From the NCBI RefSeq assembly GCF_008923365.1, contig NZ_WBMR01000010.1, forward strand, positions 33,328 through 97,327: 64,000 bases of DNA, given 5' to 3'. Both the position numbers and the translations under genes were made by a program. A model generated the notes under the pieces. It was given only the letters and a program-made list of their open reading frames with translations. It was not told where the DNA came from and made no database searches. This stretch comes from Actinomadura montaniterrae (GTDB lineage: Bacteria; Actinomycetota; Actinomycetes; Streptosporangiales; Streptosporangiaceae). Within the stretch, counting starts at the first letter, position 1. Each line of letters starts with the position of its first letter. Positions 50,630 through 61,002 of this stretch are shown in pieces.

Positions 50630-53600
50630 TCAGCGGACGATGGAGGGTTGCAGCCAGTTCCTCATGACGTCAAGGAGATGATCCACGTCGACGGGCTTCG
50701 GCACGTAGTCCGACGCGCCCGATTCGAGGCTCTTCTCGCGGTCCCCCTTCATCACCTTCGCGGTGATCACGATGATGGGCAGCTCGGCGAACTGCGGCAT
50801 CTGCCGGATCGCCGCCGTCGTCGCGTAGCCGTCCAGGCCGGGCATCATCACGTCCATCAGCACGATCGCCACGTCCGGGTTGCGGTGCAGCAGGTCGATC
50901 CCCGCCTGCCCGTCCTCGGCGTACAGGACCTCCATCCCGTAGCCCTCCAGGACGGACGTCAGCGCGAACACGTTGCGGACGTCGTCGTCGACGATCAGCA
51001 CCTTGCGGCCCGACAGCACCGTGTCGACGAAGTCCGCGGGCGGCTCCGCCAGCATCCCGTTCAGCGCGGGCTCGGGCCGGCCCTGGCCCTCGGACGGGGG
51101 CCGCTGGTCGGCCGGCAGCCCGTTCTCCCGGCCGGACGCCGCGCGCGCGGCGCCGCCGTCCGCGGAAGCGCCCGCCGGCAGCGCGGGCACGGCCTCCGCC
51201 GGGCCGTCCGCCTCCTCGGCCGCCGCGGACCGCCGCCGCCCCTCGGTCTCGCTGTACTGGGCCGGCAGGTACAGCGTGAACACGCTGCCGCGGCCCGGCT
51301 GGCTCTCCGCCTGGATCTCCCCGCCCAGCAGCCGCGCGATGTTCCGGCTGATCGACAGGCCCAGCCCGGTGCCGCCGTAGCGGCGGCTGGTCGTCCCGTC
51401 GGCCTGCTGGAACGGCTCGAAGATCTCCTGCAGCTTGTCGGCGCTCACCCCGATGCCGGTGTCGATCACCCGGAACGCGATGACGTCCGGGGTGTTCCAC
51501 AGCGCAGGCAGCGTGAAGTCGATGTCCCCGGCCCGCTCGATCACCAGCCGGACCTCGCCCTCCGCGGTGAACTTCACCGCGTTCGACAGCAGGTTCCGCA
51601 GCACCTGCTGCAGCCGCTGCTCGTCGGTGTTCAGCGTCGGCGGGACGTCCGGCGCGACCTCCACCCCGAAGTGCAGGCCCTTGTCCACCGACAGCGGCCG
51701 GAACGTGGCGTCCACGTAGTCCACCAGCGCCGGCACCGACAGCCGCTGCGGGTGCGCCTCCATCTTCCCGGCCTCCACCTTGGCCAGGTCCAGGATGTCG
51801 TTGATCAGCTCCAGCAGGTCGGTGCCGGACTCGTGGATCGTCCGCGCGAACTCCACCTGCTTGTCGGTGAGGTTGCCGCCCTGGTTCTCCGACAGCAGCT
51901 TCGCCAGCACCAGCAGGCTGTTCAGCGGCGTCCGCAGCTCGTGCGACATGTTCGCCAGGAACTCCGACTTGTACCGCGAGGAGATCGCCAGCTGCTCGGC
52001 GCGCTCCTCCAGCGTCCGCCGCGCCTGCTCGATCTGGAAGTTCTGGATCTCGATCGCGCGGTTCTGCTGGGCCAGCAGCGCCGCCTTCTCCTCCAGCTCG
52101 GTGTTGGAGTGCCGCAGCTCGCCCTGCTGGCGCTGCAGCTCGTCGGAGCGCTCCTGCAGCTCCTGCGCGAGCCGCTGCGACTCGCCGAGCAGCGCCTCGG
52201 TCCGGGTGTTGGCGCGGATCGCGTTCAGCGTCACCCCGATCGTCTCGATCAGCTGGCTGAAGAACGCCAGGTGGACGTCCGTGAACCGGCCGAACGAGGC
52301 CAGCTCGATCGCGCCGAGCACCTCGTCCTCGAACACGATCGGCAGCACGATGATGTTCACCGGCGACGACTCGCCCAGCCCCGACCCGATCCGGACGTAG
52401 TCGGCGGGCGCGTCGTTGATCAGCAGCGGCCGGCGCTCCTGCGCGGCCTGCCCGACGAGCCCCTCGCCGAGCGCGAACCGGACGGTCCCGATCCGGCTGC
52501 GCCGCGTCCCGTACCCGGCGATCAGCACCAGCTCGGTCTCCTCGCCGCCCTCGGCCAGGTAGAACGCGCCGTACTGGGCGCTCGCCGTCGGCGTCAGCTC
52601 CCGCATGATCAGCTCGGCGACCTGCATCAGGTCCCGGTGCCCCTGCATGAGCCCGCCGATCCGGGCCAGGTTGGTCTTCAGCCAGTCCTGCTCCTCGTTC
52701 GCGCGGGTCGTCTCGCGCAGGGTGGCGACCATCAGGTTGACGTTGTCGGACAGCTCCGCGACCTCGCCGCGCGCCTCCACGGTGATCGTCCGGGTCAGGT
52801 CGCCGGTGGCGACCGCGCTGGCCACCGCGCCGATCGCGCGGACCTGCGTGGTGAGGTTGCGGGCCAGCTCGTTGACGCTCTCGGTCAGCCGCTTCCAGGT
52901 GCCGGAGACGCCCTCGACCTCGGCCTGCCCGCCGAGCCGGCCCTCGCTGCCGACCTCGCGGGCGACGCGGGTCACCTCGGACGCGAACGACGACAGCGTG
53001 TCCACCATCGTGTTCAGCGTCGTCTTCAGCTCCAGGATCTCGCCCTGCGCGTCGACGTCGATGCGGCGGGTCAGGTCGCCGTGCGCGACCGCCGTCGCGA
53101 CCTGCGCGATGTTGCGGACCTGGTAGGTCAGGTTGGACGCCATGCCGTTGACGTTGTCGGTCAGGTCCTTCCACATGCCGCCCGCGCCGGGCACGTGCGC
53201 CTGGCCGCCGAGGCGGCCCTCCGTGCCGACCTCGCGGGCGACGCGGCTGACCTCGTCCGCGAACGCCGACAGCGTGTCGACCATCGTGTTCAGGGTGTCC
53301 TTGAGCTGCAGGATCTCGCCCTGCGCGTCCACCTCGATCTTGCGGGTCAGGTCGCCCTGCGCGACCGCCGTGGTGACCTGCGCGATCCCGCGGACCTGCA
53401 CCGTCAGGTTGTTCGCCATCGAGTTGACGTTGTCGGTCAGGTTCTTCCAGACCCCGCTGACGCCCTGCACGTTCGCCTGGCCGCCCAGGCGCCCTTCGGT
53501 GCCGACTTCGCGGGCGACGCGGGTGACCTCGTCGGCGAAGGCCGAGAGGGTGTCGACCATCGTGTTGACGGTGTCCTTGAGTTCGAGGATCTCGCCTTGC

Positions 53601-54865
53601 GCGTCGACGGTGATCTTCTTGCCGAGGTCGCCCTCGGCGACCGCGGTGGTGACCTGCGCGATGTTGCGGACCTGGTAGGTCAGGTTGGACGCCATGCCGT
53701 TGACGTTGTTGGTCAAGTCGCGCCACACGCCGCCCGCGCCGGGCACGTTGGCCTGGCCGCCGAGGCGTCCTTCGGTGCCGACTTCGCGGGCGACGCGGGT
53801 GACCTCGTCGGCGAAGGCCGAGAGGGTGTCGACCATCGTGTTGACGGTGTCCTTGAGTTCGAGGATCTCGCCTTGCGCGTCGACGGTGATCTTCTTGCCG
53901 AGGTCGCCCTCGGCGACGGCCGTGGTGACCTGCGCGATGTTGCGCACCTGGTACGTCAGGTTGTTCGCCATCGCGTTGACGTTGTCGGTCAGGTTCTTCC
54001 AGACGCCGCTGACGCCCCGCACGTTCGCCTGCCCGCCGAGGCGGCCCTCGGTGCCGACCTCGCGGGCCACACGGGTGACCTCGTCGGCGAACGCCGACAG
54101 CTGGTCCACCATCTGGTTCACGGTCAGCTTCAGCTCCTGAAGCTCACCGGTCGCCTCGACCGTGACCTTGCGGGTCAGGTCGCCCTGCGCCACCGCCGTC
54201 GTGACCTCCGCGATGTCGCGGACCTGCGACGTCAGCCGCGCCGCCATCACGTTCACCGACGCCGTCACGTCCCGCCACCGGCCCGTCATGCCGCGCGACG
54301 GGGCCTGGCCGCCGAGCCGGCCCTCCGTGCCGACCTCCCGGGCGAACTGCGTGACCTCCCAGGTGAACTGGTCCAGCAGCTCGACCATGCCGTTCACCGA
54401 CTTGGCCATCCGCAGCAGCTCGCCGCGCATGGGCCGGCCGCGCACCCGCAGCTCCACCCGCTGGCTCAGGTCGCCGGCCGCCACCGCCTCCACCACCCGG
54501 TGCATCCCGGTGGCCAGGTCGGTCAGCTTGTCGATGATCGCGTTCGAGTCCTCCACGGCCGACGCCCACGACCCGCGCAGGGTCCCCGGCGTCAGCCGCC
54601 CGCGCAGCTGCCCCTCGCGGCCGATCTCGCGCCGCACCCGGGCCAGCCCCGACGCGACCTCGTGGCCGTTCTGCCGGATCTCGTCCAGGATCGCCGCGGC
54701 CTCCGCCACGGCGCCCTCGCCGGGCACGTCCAGCTCGGCGCCCGTCCGGCCGTCCCGGACGGCGGTCAGCGCCTTCAGCAGCGGCGCCAGATCGGCGTCG
54801 CTGTAACGCGGAGTGGTGTCGCGAGACCCGCCCGCGGGGCGGGCACGGGACGCTGTACGCGGCAT
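50630..54865 (-). CDS. Soluble hybrid histidine kinase with HAMP array, GAF and receiver
   Basis: A 1,411-residue kinase without membrane spans. Residues ~130-745 hold about seven HAMP-like units ([14 protein letters not shown]) with a 92-residue period, followed by GAF (~760-900), coiled coil (~900-965), HisKA with [17 protein letters not shown] (His ~973), HATPase ([24 protein letters not shown]) and a C-terminal receiver (phosphoacceptor ~1337, [12 protein letters not shown]). The layout recalls fungal group III and actinobacterial Nik-type kinases. I start at the fourth codon (54865), with AGGAGG 9 bases upstream. It is divergent from a SpoIIE-type phosphatase gene, suggesting that both belong to one stress-signalling circuit. 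One pair of units is identical at DNA level for 149 bases. Confidence 0.9.
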   Translation of the reverse strand: MPRTASRARPAGGSRDTTPRYSDADLAPLLKALTAVRDGRTGAELDVPGEGAVAEAAAILDEIRQNGHEVASGLARVRREIGREGQLRGRLTPGTLRGSWASAVEDSNAIIDKLTDLATGMHRVVEAVAAGDLSQRVELRVRGRPMRGELLRMAKSVNGMVELLDQFTWEVTQFAREVGTEGRLGGQAPSRGMTGRWRDVTASVNVMAARLTSQVRDIAEVTTAVAQGDLTRKVTVEATGELQELKLTVNQMVDQLSAFADEVTRVAREVGTEGRLGGQANVRGVSGVWKNLTDNVNAMANNLTYQVRNIAQVTTAVAEGDLGKKITVDAQGEILELKDTVNTMVDTLSAFADEVTRVAREVGTEGRLGGQANVPGAGGVWRDLTNNVNGMASNLTYQVRNIAQVTTAVAEGDLGKKITVDAQGEILELKDTVNTMVDTLSAFADEVTRVAREVGTEGRLGGQANVQGVSGVWKNLTDNVNSMANNLTVQVRGIAQVTTAVAQGDLTRKIEVDAQGEILQLKDTLNTMVDTLSAFADEVSRVAREVGTEGRLGGQAHVPGAGGMWKDLTDNVNGMASNLTYQVRNIAQVATAVAHGDLTRRIDVDAQGEILELKTTLNTMVDTLSSFASEVTRVAREVGSEGRLGGQAEVEGVSGTWKRLTESVNELARNLTTQVRAIGAVASAVATGDLTRTITVEARGEVAELSDNVNLMVATLRETTRANEEQDWLKTNLARIGGLMQGHRDLMQVAELIMRELTPTASAQYGAFYLAEGGEETELVLIAGYGTRRSRIGTVRFALGEGLVGQAAQERRPLLINDAPADYVRIGSGLGESSPVNIIVLPIVFEDEVLGAIELASFGRFTDVHLAFFSQLIETIGVTLNAIRANTRTEALLGESQRLAQELQERSDELQRQQGELRHSNTELEEKAALLAQQNRAIEIQNFQIEQARRTLEERAEQLAISSRYKSEFLANMSHELRTPLNSLLVLAKLLSENQGGNLTDKQVEFARTIHESGTDLLELINDILDLAKVEAGKMEAHPQRLSVPALVDYVDATFRPLSVDKGLHFGVEVAPDVPPTLNTDEQRLQQVLRNLLSNAVKFTAEGEVRLVIERAGDIDFTLPALWNTPDVIAFRVIDTGIGVSADKLQEIFEPFQQADGTTSRRYGGTGLGLSISRNIARLLGGEIQAESQPGRGSVFTLYLPAQYSETEGRRRSAAAEEADGPAEAVPALPAGASADGGAARAASGRENGLPADQRPPSEGQGRPEPALNGMLAEPPADFVDTVLSGRKVLIVDDDVRNVFALTSVLEGYGMEVLYAEDGQAGIDLLHRNPDVAIVLMDVMMPGLDGYATTAAIRQMPQFAELPIIVITAKVMKGDREKSLESGASDYVPKPVDVDHLLDVMRNWLQPSIVR
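53493..53917. repeat. 149-bp exact repeat inside the HAMP array
   Basis: Bases 53493-53641 are identical to 53769-53917, 276 bases (92 codons) apart, inside the hybrid kinase gene. Other units of the array are only similar. The repeated block also uses codons unlike its neighbours (for example TTG-type codons and A/T-ending positions), which points to recent duplication or gene conversion. Confidence 0.85.
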
Positions 54866-55188
54866 GTTCTTCATCCTCCTGGCCCGCGGTCGCCGGGGTG
54901 CCCGACGCGGCGGGCCGGTCTGTCCGGACCGCCTCCCGGCCGCATCTGTACTCTACGTTGCCGCCCGTTCCGGGACCCGAATCGCTCGCTCACGGGTGAC
55001 ACGCGGCATAGGTCGTGGATCGGGGCCCGTAGTCTTCGTGTTACGGTCTGTCGTGTTGTGGCGGAGGGGCGCACACCGAGGTCAGAGGCATTGCGCGGCC
55101 CCGGTTCGGCACTCTCGTGGCCCTGGGGCCGCACGGTCTGCCACGATGGCCAGGCCCGGGTAATCAGGCTTCGAACGAGGGACGGCAG
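54866..55188. other. 323-base divergent gap between the kinase and phosphatase genes
   Basis: No gene is supported. It must hold the promoters of both the hybrid kinase and the SpoIIE-type phosphatase. The stretch 54950-55075 is somewhat richer in A/T, but I find no convincing paired -35/-10. Confidence 0.45.
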
Positions 55189-57462
55189 TTGGATCGGCAG
55201 ACGGCGTCGGCGACCTTCCCGTCCGCCGCCGCGGCGGTGGCGGACGCGCGCCGCTTCGTCCGGAAGGTGCTCGCCGACTGGGGCATGGAGGAGGCCGCCG
55301 ACGACGCGGTGCTCGCCACCAGCGAGCTGGCCACCAACGCGGTCGCCTACGCGGGCACGTCCTTCGAGGTGTCCTGCCGCCTGGAGGGCGGCGACATCGA
55401 GATCGAGGTCCGCGACCGCCACCCCACCCGCGGGATCGAGATGCCGGGCGTCACCGCCTCCAGCGGCCGCGGGCTGCCGTCGATCGCCCGCCTGGCCGCC
55501 TCGTGGGGCGTCTCCTACGACCGCCGCACCAAGGGCGTGTGGTTCCGGCTTCCCCGTCCCGGCGCCGACGAGGACGGGACGCAGCCGGGCTCGTCCGCCG
55601 ACGAGGCCGCCGAGGCGGAACCGGCCCACGGCCGCGCCCGCGCGGAGCGCGCCGCCCGCGGCTTCGCCGACCTGGACACCGCCGCCGAGAGCGGGCCGGA
55701 GGGCGCCGTCCCCGGCGCCCAGCCCCGCGACGACCGGCTCGGCGGCGAGCGCCTCGACGCCGACGGCATGGGCGAGACGCCCGCCGCCGGCGACCGGCTG
55801 CTGCGCTCCCCGGCCGCGGTGGAGGCCATGGACGACGCCGTCGCGGCCGTCCGCGAGGTCCTCGGCGCCGACGGCGCCGCCGTCCTGCTCACCGAGCGCG
55901 ACGGCCGCCTGATCATGGGCGCGTCCGGCGGCACCGCCGCGGAGATGCCGCTCGGCGGCCTCACGGTGGGCGGCCTCGCCCCCGCCGTCCGCGCCGGGTC
56001 GCCCTGGGTGGCCCCCGACGCCTCCGATCCGGCCGCCGCCGCCCTGCGGGCGGGCTCGCTGGCCGCCGCGCCCCTGGAGTCGCAGGGCCGCCTCACGGGC
56101 CTGCTCGTCGCCGTGACCTCGGCCCCCGGCCGGTTCGAGGAGGCCGACGGCGCCCGCCTCGGCCGCCTCGCCGACGAGATCTCGCTGTCCCTGGAGAAGG
56201 CCAGGGTCGGGGAGCTGGAACGGTCCTGGCGCGGCTGGCTCAGCTTCGTCGCCGAGGCCAGCGACCTGCTCGCCGGCACCCTCGACCAGGAGCGGACGAT
56301 GGCGCTGGTCGCCCAGCTCGTCGTGCCCCGCCTCGCCACCTGGTGCGCCGTCTACACCGTCACCGAGGCCGAGCCGGCGCGGCTCGCCTACGTCTGGCAC
56401 GCCGACGAGACCCGCGCCGACGGCCTGCGCGACCTGCTCGACCAGGCCCGCTCCGCCCCGCCGATGGACGCCCCCGGCCCGTGGAACGGCCTCGCCGGCG
56501 CCCCGGAGGAGACCCGCGCCGCCGCCGGCGACACCGCCGACGACCAGGTCTACGCGTTCCCGCTGATCGCCCGGGGCCGCCGCATCGGCAGCATCGTCAT
56601 CGGCCGCCCCGCCGGCGACCGGTTCCAGCGCAGCGCCATCGAGCTGGCCGAGGAGCTCAGCCGCCGCGCCGCCCTCGCCGTCGACAACGCCCGCCTGTTC
56701 TCCGCCCAGACCGCCATGAGCAGCGCGCTGCAGCGCAGCCTGCTCCCGCCCGGCATCCCGGAGATCCCCGGCCTGGAGGTCGCGGTCGTCTACGAGCCGG
56801 CGGGGGAGGGCAGCGAGGTCGGCGGCGACTTCTACGACGTCTTCGAGTCCGGCGTCCGGCCCGGCGCCCCGCGGTCCGCGTCCCGCTGGCGCTTCGCGAT
56901 CGGCGACGTGTGCGGCACCGGGCCGGAGGCCGCCGCCGTCACCGGCCTGGCCCGGCACGCGCTGCGCATCCTGGCCGCCGAGGACATGTCGGTGCCGGGC
57001 GTGCTCGCCCGCCTCAACCGGCTGATCCTCGGCGAGGGCGAGCGCGGCCGGCTGCTCACCCTGCTGCACGGCGAGATCGCGGCGCGCCGCCGCCGCGACG
57101 GCGTCACGATCAGGCTGACCAGCGCCGGGCACCCGCCCCCGCTGGTGCTCGACCCGGAGGGCGGCGTCCGCGAGGCCGCCACGCCCCAGCCGCTGCTCGG
57201 CGTGTTCGACGGCGTGGAGTTCCACACCGACACCCTCGAGCTGCGGCGCGGCGAGGTCCTGCTGTGCGTGACCGACGGCGTCACCGAGCGGCGCTCGGGC
57301 AACCGGCTGCTCGGCGACGGCCACGGGCTGGAGCGGCTGCTGGCCGGCTGCACCGGGCTGAGCGCCGGGGCCGTCGCCGCCCGCATCCAGCGCGCGGTGC
57401 GCGACTTCGGCCCCGAACCCTCGAACGACGACGTTGCCCTCATCGTTCTGCGGGCGTCATGA
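55189..57462 (+). CDS. SpoIIE-type PP2C phosphatase with RsbW-like and GAF domains
   Basis: A 757-residue multidomain protein. Residues ~5-125: HATPase of the anti-sigma kinase type (LATSELATNAVAYAG, EVRDRHP, SSGRGLPSIARLAASWG). Residues ~195-345 and ~355-510: two GAF-like sensor regions. Residues ~520-757: PP2C-SpoIIE phosphatase (SLLPPGIPEIPGLEVAVVYE, EVGGDFYDVFE with metal Asp, TLLHGEIAARR, TSAGHPPPL, CVTDGVTERR, SNDDVALIVL). It would dephosphorylate an anti-anti-sigma protein; the STAS gene follows 31 bases later. TTG start with GAGGGA 6 bases upstream is my choice; a GTG 24 codons earlier is possible. Confidence 0.87.
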   Translation: MDRQTASATFPSAAAAVADARRFVRKVLADWGMEEAADDAVLATSELATNAVAYAGTSFEVSCRLEGGDIEIEVRDRHPTRGIEMPGVTASSGRGLPSIARLAASWGVSYDRRTKGVWFRLPRPGADEDGTQPGSSADEAAEAEPAHGRARAERAARGFADLDTAAESGPEGAVPGAQPRDDRLGGERLDADGMGETPAAGDRLLRSPAAVEAMDDAVAAVREVLGADGAAVLLTERDGRLIMGASGGTAAEMPLGGLTVGGLAPAVRAGSPWVAPDASDPAAAALRAGSLAAAPLESQGRLTGLLVAVTSAPGRFEEADGARLGRLADEISLSLEKARVGELERSWRGWLSFVAEASDLLAGTLDQERTMALVAQLVVPRLATWCAVYTVTEAEPARLAYVWHADETRADGLRDLLDQARSAPPMDAPGPWNGLAGAPEETRAAAGDTADDQVYAFPLIARGRRIGSIVIGRPAGDRFQRSAIELAEELSRRAALAVDNARLFSAQTAMSSALQRSLLPPGIPEIPGLEVAVVYEPAGEGSEVGGDFYDVFESGVRPGAPRSASRWRFAIGDVCGTGPEAAAVTGLARHALRILAAEDMSVPGVLARLNRLILGEGERGRLLTLLHGEIAARRRRDGVTIRLTSAGHPPPLVLDPEGGVREAATPQPLLGVFDGVEFHTDTLELRRGEVLLCVTDGVTERRSGNRLLGDGHGLERLLAGCTGLSAGAVAARIQRAVRDFGPEPSNDDVALIVLRAS

Positions 57463-57493
57463 TGGAGACCAACAATCGGTAAGGTGGGGTGGC

Positions 57494-57832
57494 GTGGGGC
57501 TTGCCTTGCACACGACACGACAGGAAGGCCGCGCGACGATCGCCGCGCGCGGCTCCATCGATCTGCACTCCTCCGACGAGCTGCGGGCCCGGCTTGCGGA
57601 GCTCGTGGACGCCGGTGAGCGCGTCGTCGTGGTCGACCTCACCGCCGTCGACTTCTGCGACTCCTCCGGCCTCAACGTCCTCGTCCGCGCCTACAAGCAC
57701 GCGCGGGCGCAGAACGCCACGCTGACCGTCACCGGCGCCTACGGCCGGGTCGAGAACGTGCTGCGCACCACCGGCCTCGACCGGTTCCTGATCGAGGGGC
57801 CGGCGGAGGAGGCGCCCGCCGATGGACGCTGA
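57494..57832 (+). CDS. STAS-domain anti-sigma factor antagonist
   Basis: A 112-residue anti-anti-sigma protein (SpoIIAA/RsbV type). Seen: ATIAARGSIDLHSSDELRARL and VVVVDLTAVDFCDSSGLNVLV, in which the Ser of D-S-S-G is the usual phosphorylation site, then GLDRFLI. GTG start at 57494. It lies between the SpoIIE-type phosphatase and an RsbW-like kinase, giving a full partner-switch set. Confidence 0.88.
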   Translation: MGLALHTTRQEGRATIAARGSIDLHSSDELRARLAELVDAGERVVVVDLTAVDFCDSSGLNVLVRAYKHARAQNATLTVTGAYGRVENVLRTTGLDRFLIEGPAEEAPADGR

Positions 57833-57901
57833 CACGCGGTCGCCCGCACGGCGGCCGGACGGGACGGGACGGCACACGATGCGGAACGGCGAGCGGGCGG
57901 A

Positions 57902-58282
57902 GTGACCGACCCCATGACGGAGACCACGCTGCGCGCGGCGCCCCAGACGGAGGCCGTCGAGTACGCGCGCCGCCTCGCCGCCCGCACCATGCGCACCTGG
58001 GCGCTGATGGAGCGCGAGGAGCTCGTCACCGCGATCGTCGCCGAGCTGGTCGCCAACGCCGTCCGGCACGCGGGGACGGCGCTGGAGCTGCGCCTGCTGC
58101 GCGGCACCGGGCGCGTCCGCGTCGAGGTCCGCGACCGCGCCGCGCAGCTGCCCCGGCTGACCGTTCCCGGCCCCCTCGACGAGTCGCACCGCGGCCTGTT
58201 CATCGTCGACCGGTTCGCCACCTCGTGGGGCGCCGACCCGGTCACCGGCGGCAAGGTCGTCTGGGCCGAGGTCAGCATCTGA
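57902..58282 (+). CDS. RsbW-like anti-sigma factor / serine kinase
   Basis: A 126-residue HATPase-fold protein of the RsbW/SpoIIAB type. Seen: IVAELVANAVRHAGTALELRLLRG (N-box with catalytic Glu and Asn), VRVEVRDRAAQLPRL and SHRGLFIVDRFATSWG (G-box). It would phosphorylate the STAS protein or hold a sigma factor. No sigma-B-type gene adjoins it; the nearest sigma gene is the group 2 factor at 60 kb. GTG 57902 is the likely start, ATG 57914 the alternative. Confidence 0.86.
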   Translation: MTDPMTETTLRAAPQTEAVEYARRLAARTMRTWALMEREELVTAIVAELVANAVRHAGTALELRLLRGTGRVRVEVRDRAAQLPRLTVPGPLDESHRGLFIVDRFATSWGADPVTGGKVVWAEVSI

Positions 58283-58348
58283 CCCGGCGTCCCCGCCGAT
58301 CCCGAACGCGTTCGCCGCACCGCCCGCCGGCCGTGCCCGGAGACGGGA

Positions 58349-58383
58349 ACGGCGCGCCCGCACGCGGAGGCGGGGCGCGCCGT
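58349..58383. terminator. Terminator between the RsbW-like and DAHP synthase genes
   Basis: ACGGCGCGCCC (58349-58359) and GGGCGCGCCGT (58373-58383) form a perfect 11-base stem with a 13-base loop in the gap between two convergent genes. No T-run. Confidence 0.6.
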
Positions 58384-58396
58384 GTCCGGCGTCTCG

Positions 58397-59746
58397 TCAG
58401 GACGACTTGCGGTACAGCTCCGCGACCATGAACGCCAGGTCCAGCGACTGGCCGCGGTTGAGCCGCGGGTCGCAGGCCGTCTCGTACCGCTGGTGGAGAT
58501 CGTCCTCCGCCAGCCCGTGACCGCCGCCGGTGCACTCGGTCACGTCGTCGCCGGTGAACTCGATGTGGATGCCGCCCGGGTGCGTGCCGAGCGCCCGGTG
58601 CACCTCGAAGAACCCGGCGACCTCGTCGAGGACGTCGTCCAGCCGCCGCGTCTTGTGCCCGCTCGGCGCCTCGTAGGTGTTGCCGTGCATCGGGTCGCAG
58701 ATCCACGCGACCGGGGCGCCGCTCTGGTGCACCTTCTCGATCAGCGGCGGCAGCGCGTCCCGGATCCGGCCCGCGCCCATCCGGGTGATGAACGTCAGCC
58801 GGCCCGGCTCCCGCTCCGGGTTCAGCCGGTCGATCAGCGCCAGCGCGTCGTCGGCGGTGGTCGTCGGCCCGAGCTTCACCCCGATCGGGTTGCGGATGTG
58901 CCGCAGGAACTCCACGTGCGCCCCGTCCAGCTGCCGGGTCCGCTCACCGATCCACAGGAAGTGCCCCGAGACGTCGTAGGGCAGGCCGCTGAGGTGGTCG
59001 ATGCGGGTCAGCGCCCGCTCGTACTCCAGCAGCAGCGCCTCGTGGCTGGAGTAGAACTCCACGCTGTGGAACTCGTCCGGGCTCACCCCGCACGCCTTCA
59101 TGAACGTCAGCGCCCGGTCGATCTCCCCGGCGAGCTGCTCGTACCGGCGGCCGGACGGGCTCGTCGCCACGAAGTCCTGGTTCCAGGCGTGCACCTGCCG
59201 CAGGTCGGCGTAGCCGCCCTTGGTGAACGCCCGGCACAGGTTCAGCGTCACCGCCGAGCAGTGGTAGGCGCGCAGCAGCCGGTGCGGGTCGTTGCGGCGG
59301 GACGCGGCGTCGAACGCGAAGCCGTTCACCGCGTCGCCCCGGTAGGCGGGCAGCTCCACGCCGCCGCGCACCTCCGACGGCTTCGAGCGCGGCTTGGCGA
59401 ACTGCCCCGCCATCCGGCCGATCTTCACCACCGGCACGCTGGCGGCATAGGTGAGCACCACCGCCATCTGCAGCAGCGTCTTGAGCTTGTTCTTGACCGC
59501 GTCGGCGTTCGATCCCTCGAACGTCTCGGCGCAGTCGCCGCCCTGCAGGACGAACGCCTCGCCGCGCGCGACGTCCGCGAGCCGGGCCTTGAGCTGGTCG
59601 CACTCGCCGGCGAAGACGAGTGGCGGCTGCGCGGCGAGTTCGGCGGCGACGGCGCGGACCTCGGCCGCGTCGTCCCAGTCGGGCTGCTGCAGTGCGGGGA
59701 GGTCGCGCCAGGCGTCGAGCGCCCCCGAGACGCTGGAAGTACTCAC
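58397..59746 (-). CDS. Class II (plant-type) DAHP synthase
   Basis: A 449-residue 3-deoxy-7-phosphoheptulonate synthase, first enzyme of the shikimate pathway (phosphoenolpyruvate plus erythrose 4-phosphate). Seen: LVFAGECDQLKARLADVARGEAF, LQGGDCAETFEGSNAD, KIGRMAGQFAKPRSKP, and the metal-site WICDPMHGNTYEAPSGHKTRR and HIEFTGDDVTEC. Full length for the actinobacterial AroG/AroH type. Housekeeping for aromatic amino acids unless a second copy exists elsewhere for antibiotic precursors. Start ATG supports MSTSSVSG. Confidence 0.93.
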   Translation of the reverse strand: MSTSSVSGALDAWRDLPALQQPDWDDAAEVRAVAAELAAQPPLVFAGECDQLKARLADVARGEAFVLQGGDCAETFEGSNADAVKNKLKTLLQMAVVLTYAASVPVVKIGRMAGQFAKPRSKPSEVRGGVELPAYRGDAVNGFAFDAASRRNDPHRLLRAYHCSAVTLNLCRAFTKGGYADLRQVHAWNQDFVATSPSGRRYEQLAGEIDRALTFMKACGVSPDEFHSVEFYSSHEALLLEYERALTRIDHLSGLPYDVSGHFLWIGERTRQLDGAHVEFLRHIRNPIGVKLGPTTTADDALALIDRLNPEREPGRLTFITRMGAGRIRDALPPLIEKVHQSGAPVAWICDPMHGNTYEAPSGHKTRRLDDVLDEVAGFFEVHRALGTHPGGIHIEFTGDDVTECTGGGHGLAEDDLHQRYETACDPRLNRGQSLDLAFMVAELYRKSS

Positions 59747-59937
59747 GCGGAAAGGCTATAGGGCGTCGCGCGCGCTTGATGCCCCGTCCGGGCCCGCCGG
59801 TCGTTCTGCGGTGCTTCGTCCCCCACGGGGACGGTGCGGGCCGTCACCGGCGCCCGGCAGAACGCCGGCCGGACGGCCACGGAGGCCGCCCGGCCGGCGG
59901 ATCACGCACGATGTTCGGTTTTCCAACCGGAAACGCT

Positions 59938-60957
59938 TCAGGCCGCGCGGCTCCCCGCGCCGGCCCGCACGCGCTCCTCCGCCGCGTGCGGCGCGTGCGG
60001 CGCGCCCGCCAGGGCACGGCGCCCGCTCAGGTCGGTCTCGGTCGCCAGCTGCCGCAGCCGCCGCAGCGAGCGGTCGGTGATCTGCCGCACTCGGTTGTGG
60101 CTCAGGCCGTACCGGGCGCCGATCTGCGCGTAGGACAGCGGCTGGCCGTTGTCCATCCCGAACCGGGCCCGCAGGATCGCCGACTCCCGCTCGGGCAGCC
60201 GGTCCAGCAGCCGGCCGAGGCCCTCCAGGTCGTCCAGCGCCAGGATCTCCGCCTCGGGCGTCACCGCCTCCGGGTCCTCCAGCAGGTCGCCCATCGGCGT
60301 CTCGCCGGCGTCGTCGACGGTCGCGTCCAGGCTCGCCGGGTCGCGCCGCCAGCGCAGCAGCTCGTCGACGTGCTCCGGTTCCGCGCCCAGCGACCCGGCG
60401 AGCTCCTCGCGGGTCGGTTCGCGGCCGAGTTCGCGGCCGAGCTGCCGCTCGGCGCGCCGCAGCCGGGAAAGCTCCTCCTCCACGTGGACGGGCAGCCGGA
60501 TCGTGCGGGCCGTGTGGCTGAGCCCGCGCCCGATCGCCTGCCTGATCCACCACGTCGCGTACGTGGAGAACTTGAAGCCGCGCCGGTAGTCGAACTTCTC
60601 CACCGCGCGCATCAGCCCCAGGTTCCCCTCCTGAATGAGGTCTATGAGGGGCAACGAGTCGGTCGGGTACTTCCGGGCGATCGAGACGACCAGCCGCAGG
60701 TTGGCCTCGACGAAACGCTGCTTGGCGCGCAGCCCCGCCGCGACCAGGTCCTCCAGCTCCTCGCGGGACGCGCCCGCGGGCGTGCGTCCCTCCTCGAGCA
60801 GCTGTTCGGCGTACAGGCCCCCTTCGATCGCCTTGGCCAGATCGACCTCCTCCTGCGCGTCGAGCAGGGGAGTACGGCCGATCCGGTCGAGGTACGCTCC
60901 GACAAGATCCTTGTCGGTGACGTCGACCCTGTCGCCCTTGGTACGGGTTGCAGCCAT
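59938..60957 (-). CDS. RNA polymerase sigma factor, group 2 (RpoD-like)
   Basis: A 339-residue sigma-70 factor. Regions 1.2 to 4.2 are present: DLVGAYLDRIGRTPLLDAQEEVDLAK (1.2), LRLVVSIARKY (2.1), LIDLIQEGNLGLMRAVEKFDYRRGFKFSTYATWWIRQAI (2.2-2.4), TIRLPVHVEEEL (3.0), and LPERESAILRARFGM with SHNRVRQITDRSLRRLR (4.2). No group 1-type N-terminal extension, so it is a non-essential HrdA/C/D or SigB-like factor. Its promoter recognition region 2.4 is close to the housekeeping type. Confidence 0.92.
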   Translation of the reverse strand: MAATRTKGDRVDVTDKDLVGAYLDRIGRTPLLDAQEEVDLAKAIEGGLYAEQLLEEGRTPAGASREELEDLVAAGLRAKQRFVEANLRLVVSIARKYPTDSLPLIDLIQEGNLGLMRAVEKFDYRRGFKFSTYATWWIRQAIGRGLSHTARTIRLPVHVEEELSRLRRAERQLGRELGREPTREELAGSLGAEPEHVDELLRWRRDPASLDATVDDAGETPMGDLLEDPEAVTPEAEILALDDLEGLGRLLDRLPERESAILRARFGMDNGQPLSYAQIGARYGLSHNRVRQITDRSLRRLRQLATETDLSGRRALAGAPHAPHAAEERVRAGAGSRAA

Positions 60958-61002
60958 CCTGACCCTTCTCCGGTGCGATCTCCCTATGAGGTCAACGCTA
61001 AT

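Noticed and set aside
50474..55912. An 1,812-codon open frame on the plus strand opposite the hybrid kinase
   Set aside because: It is antisense to a gene with clear kinase domains; its Leu/Arg/Gln/Val-rich repetitive composition mirrors the HAMP repeats and long antisense frames are common at this GC content.
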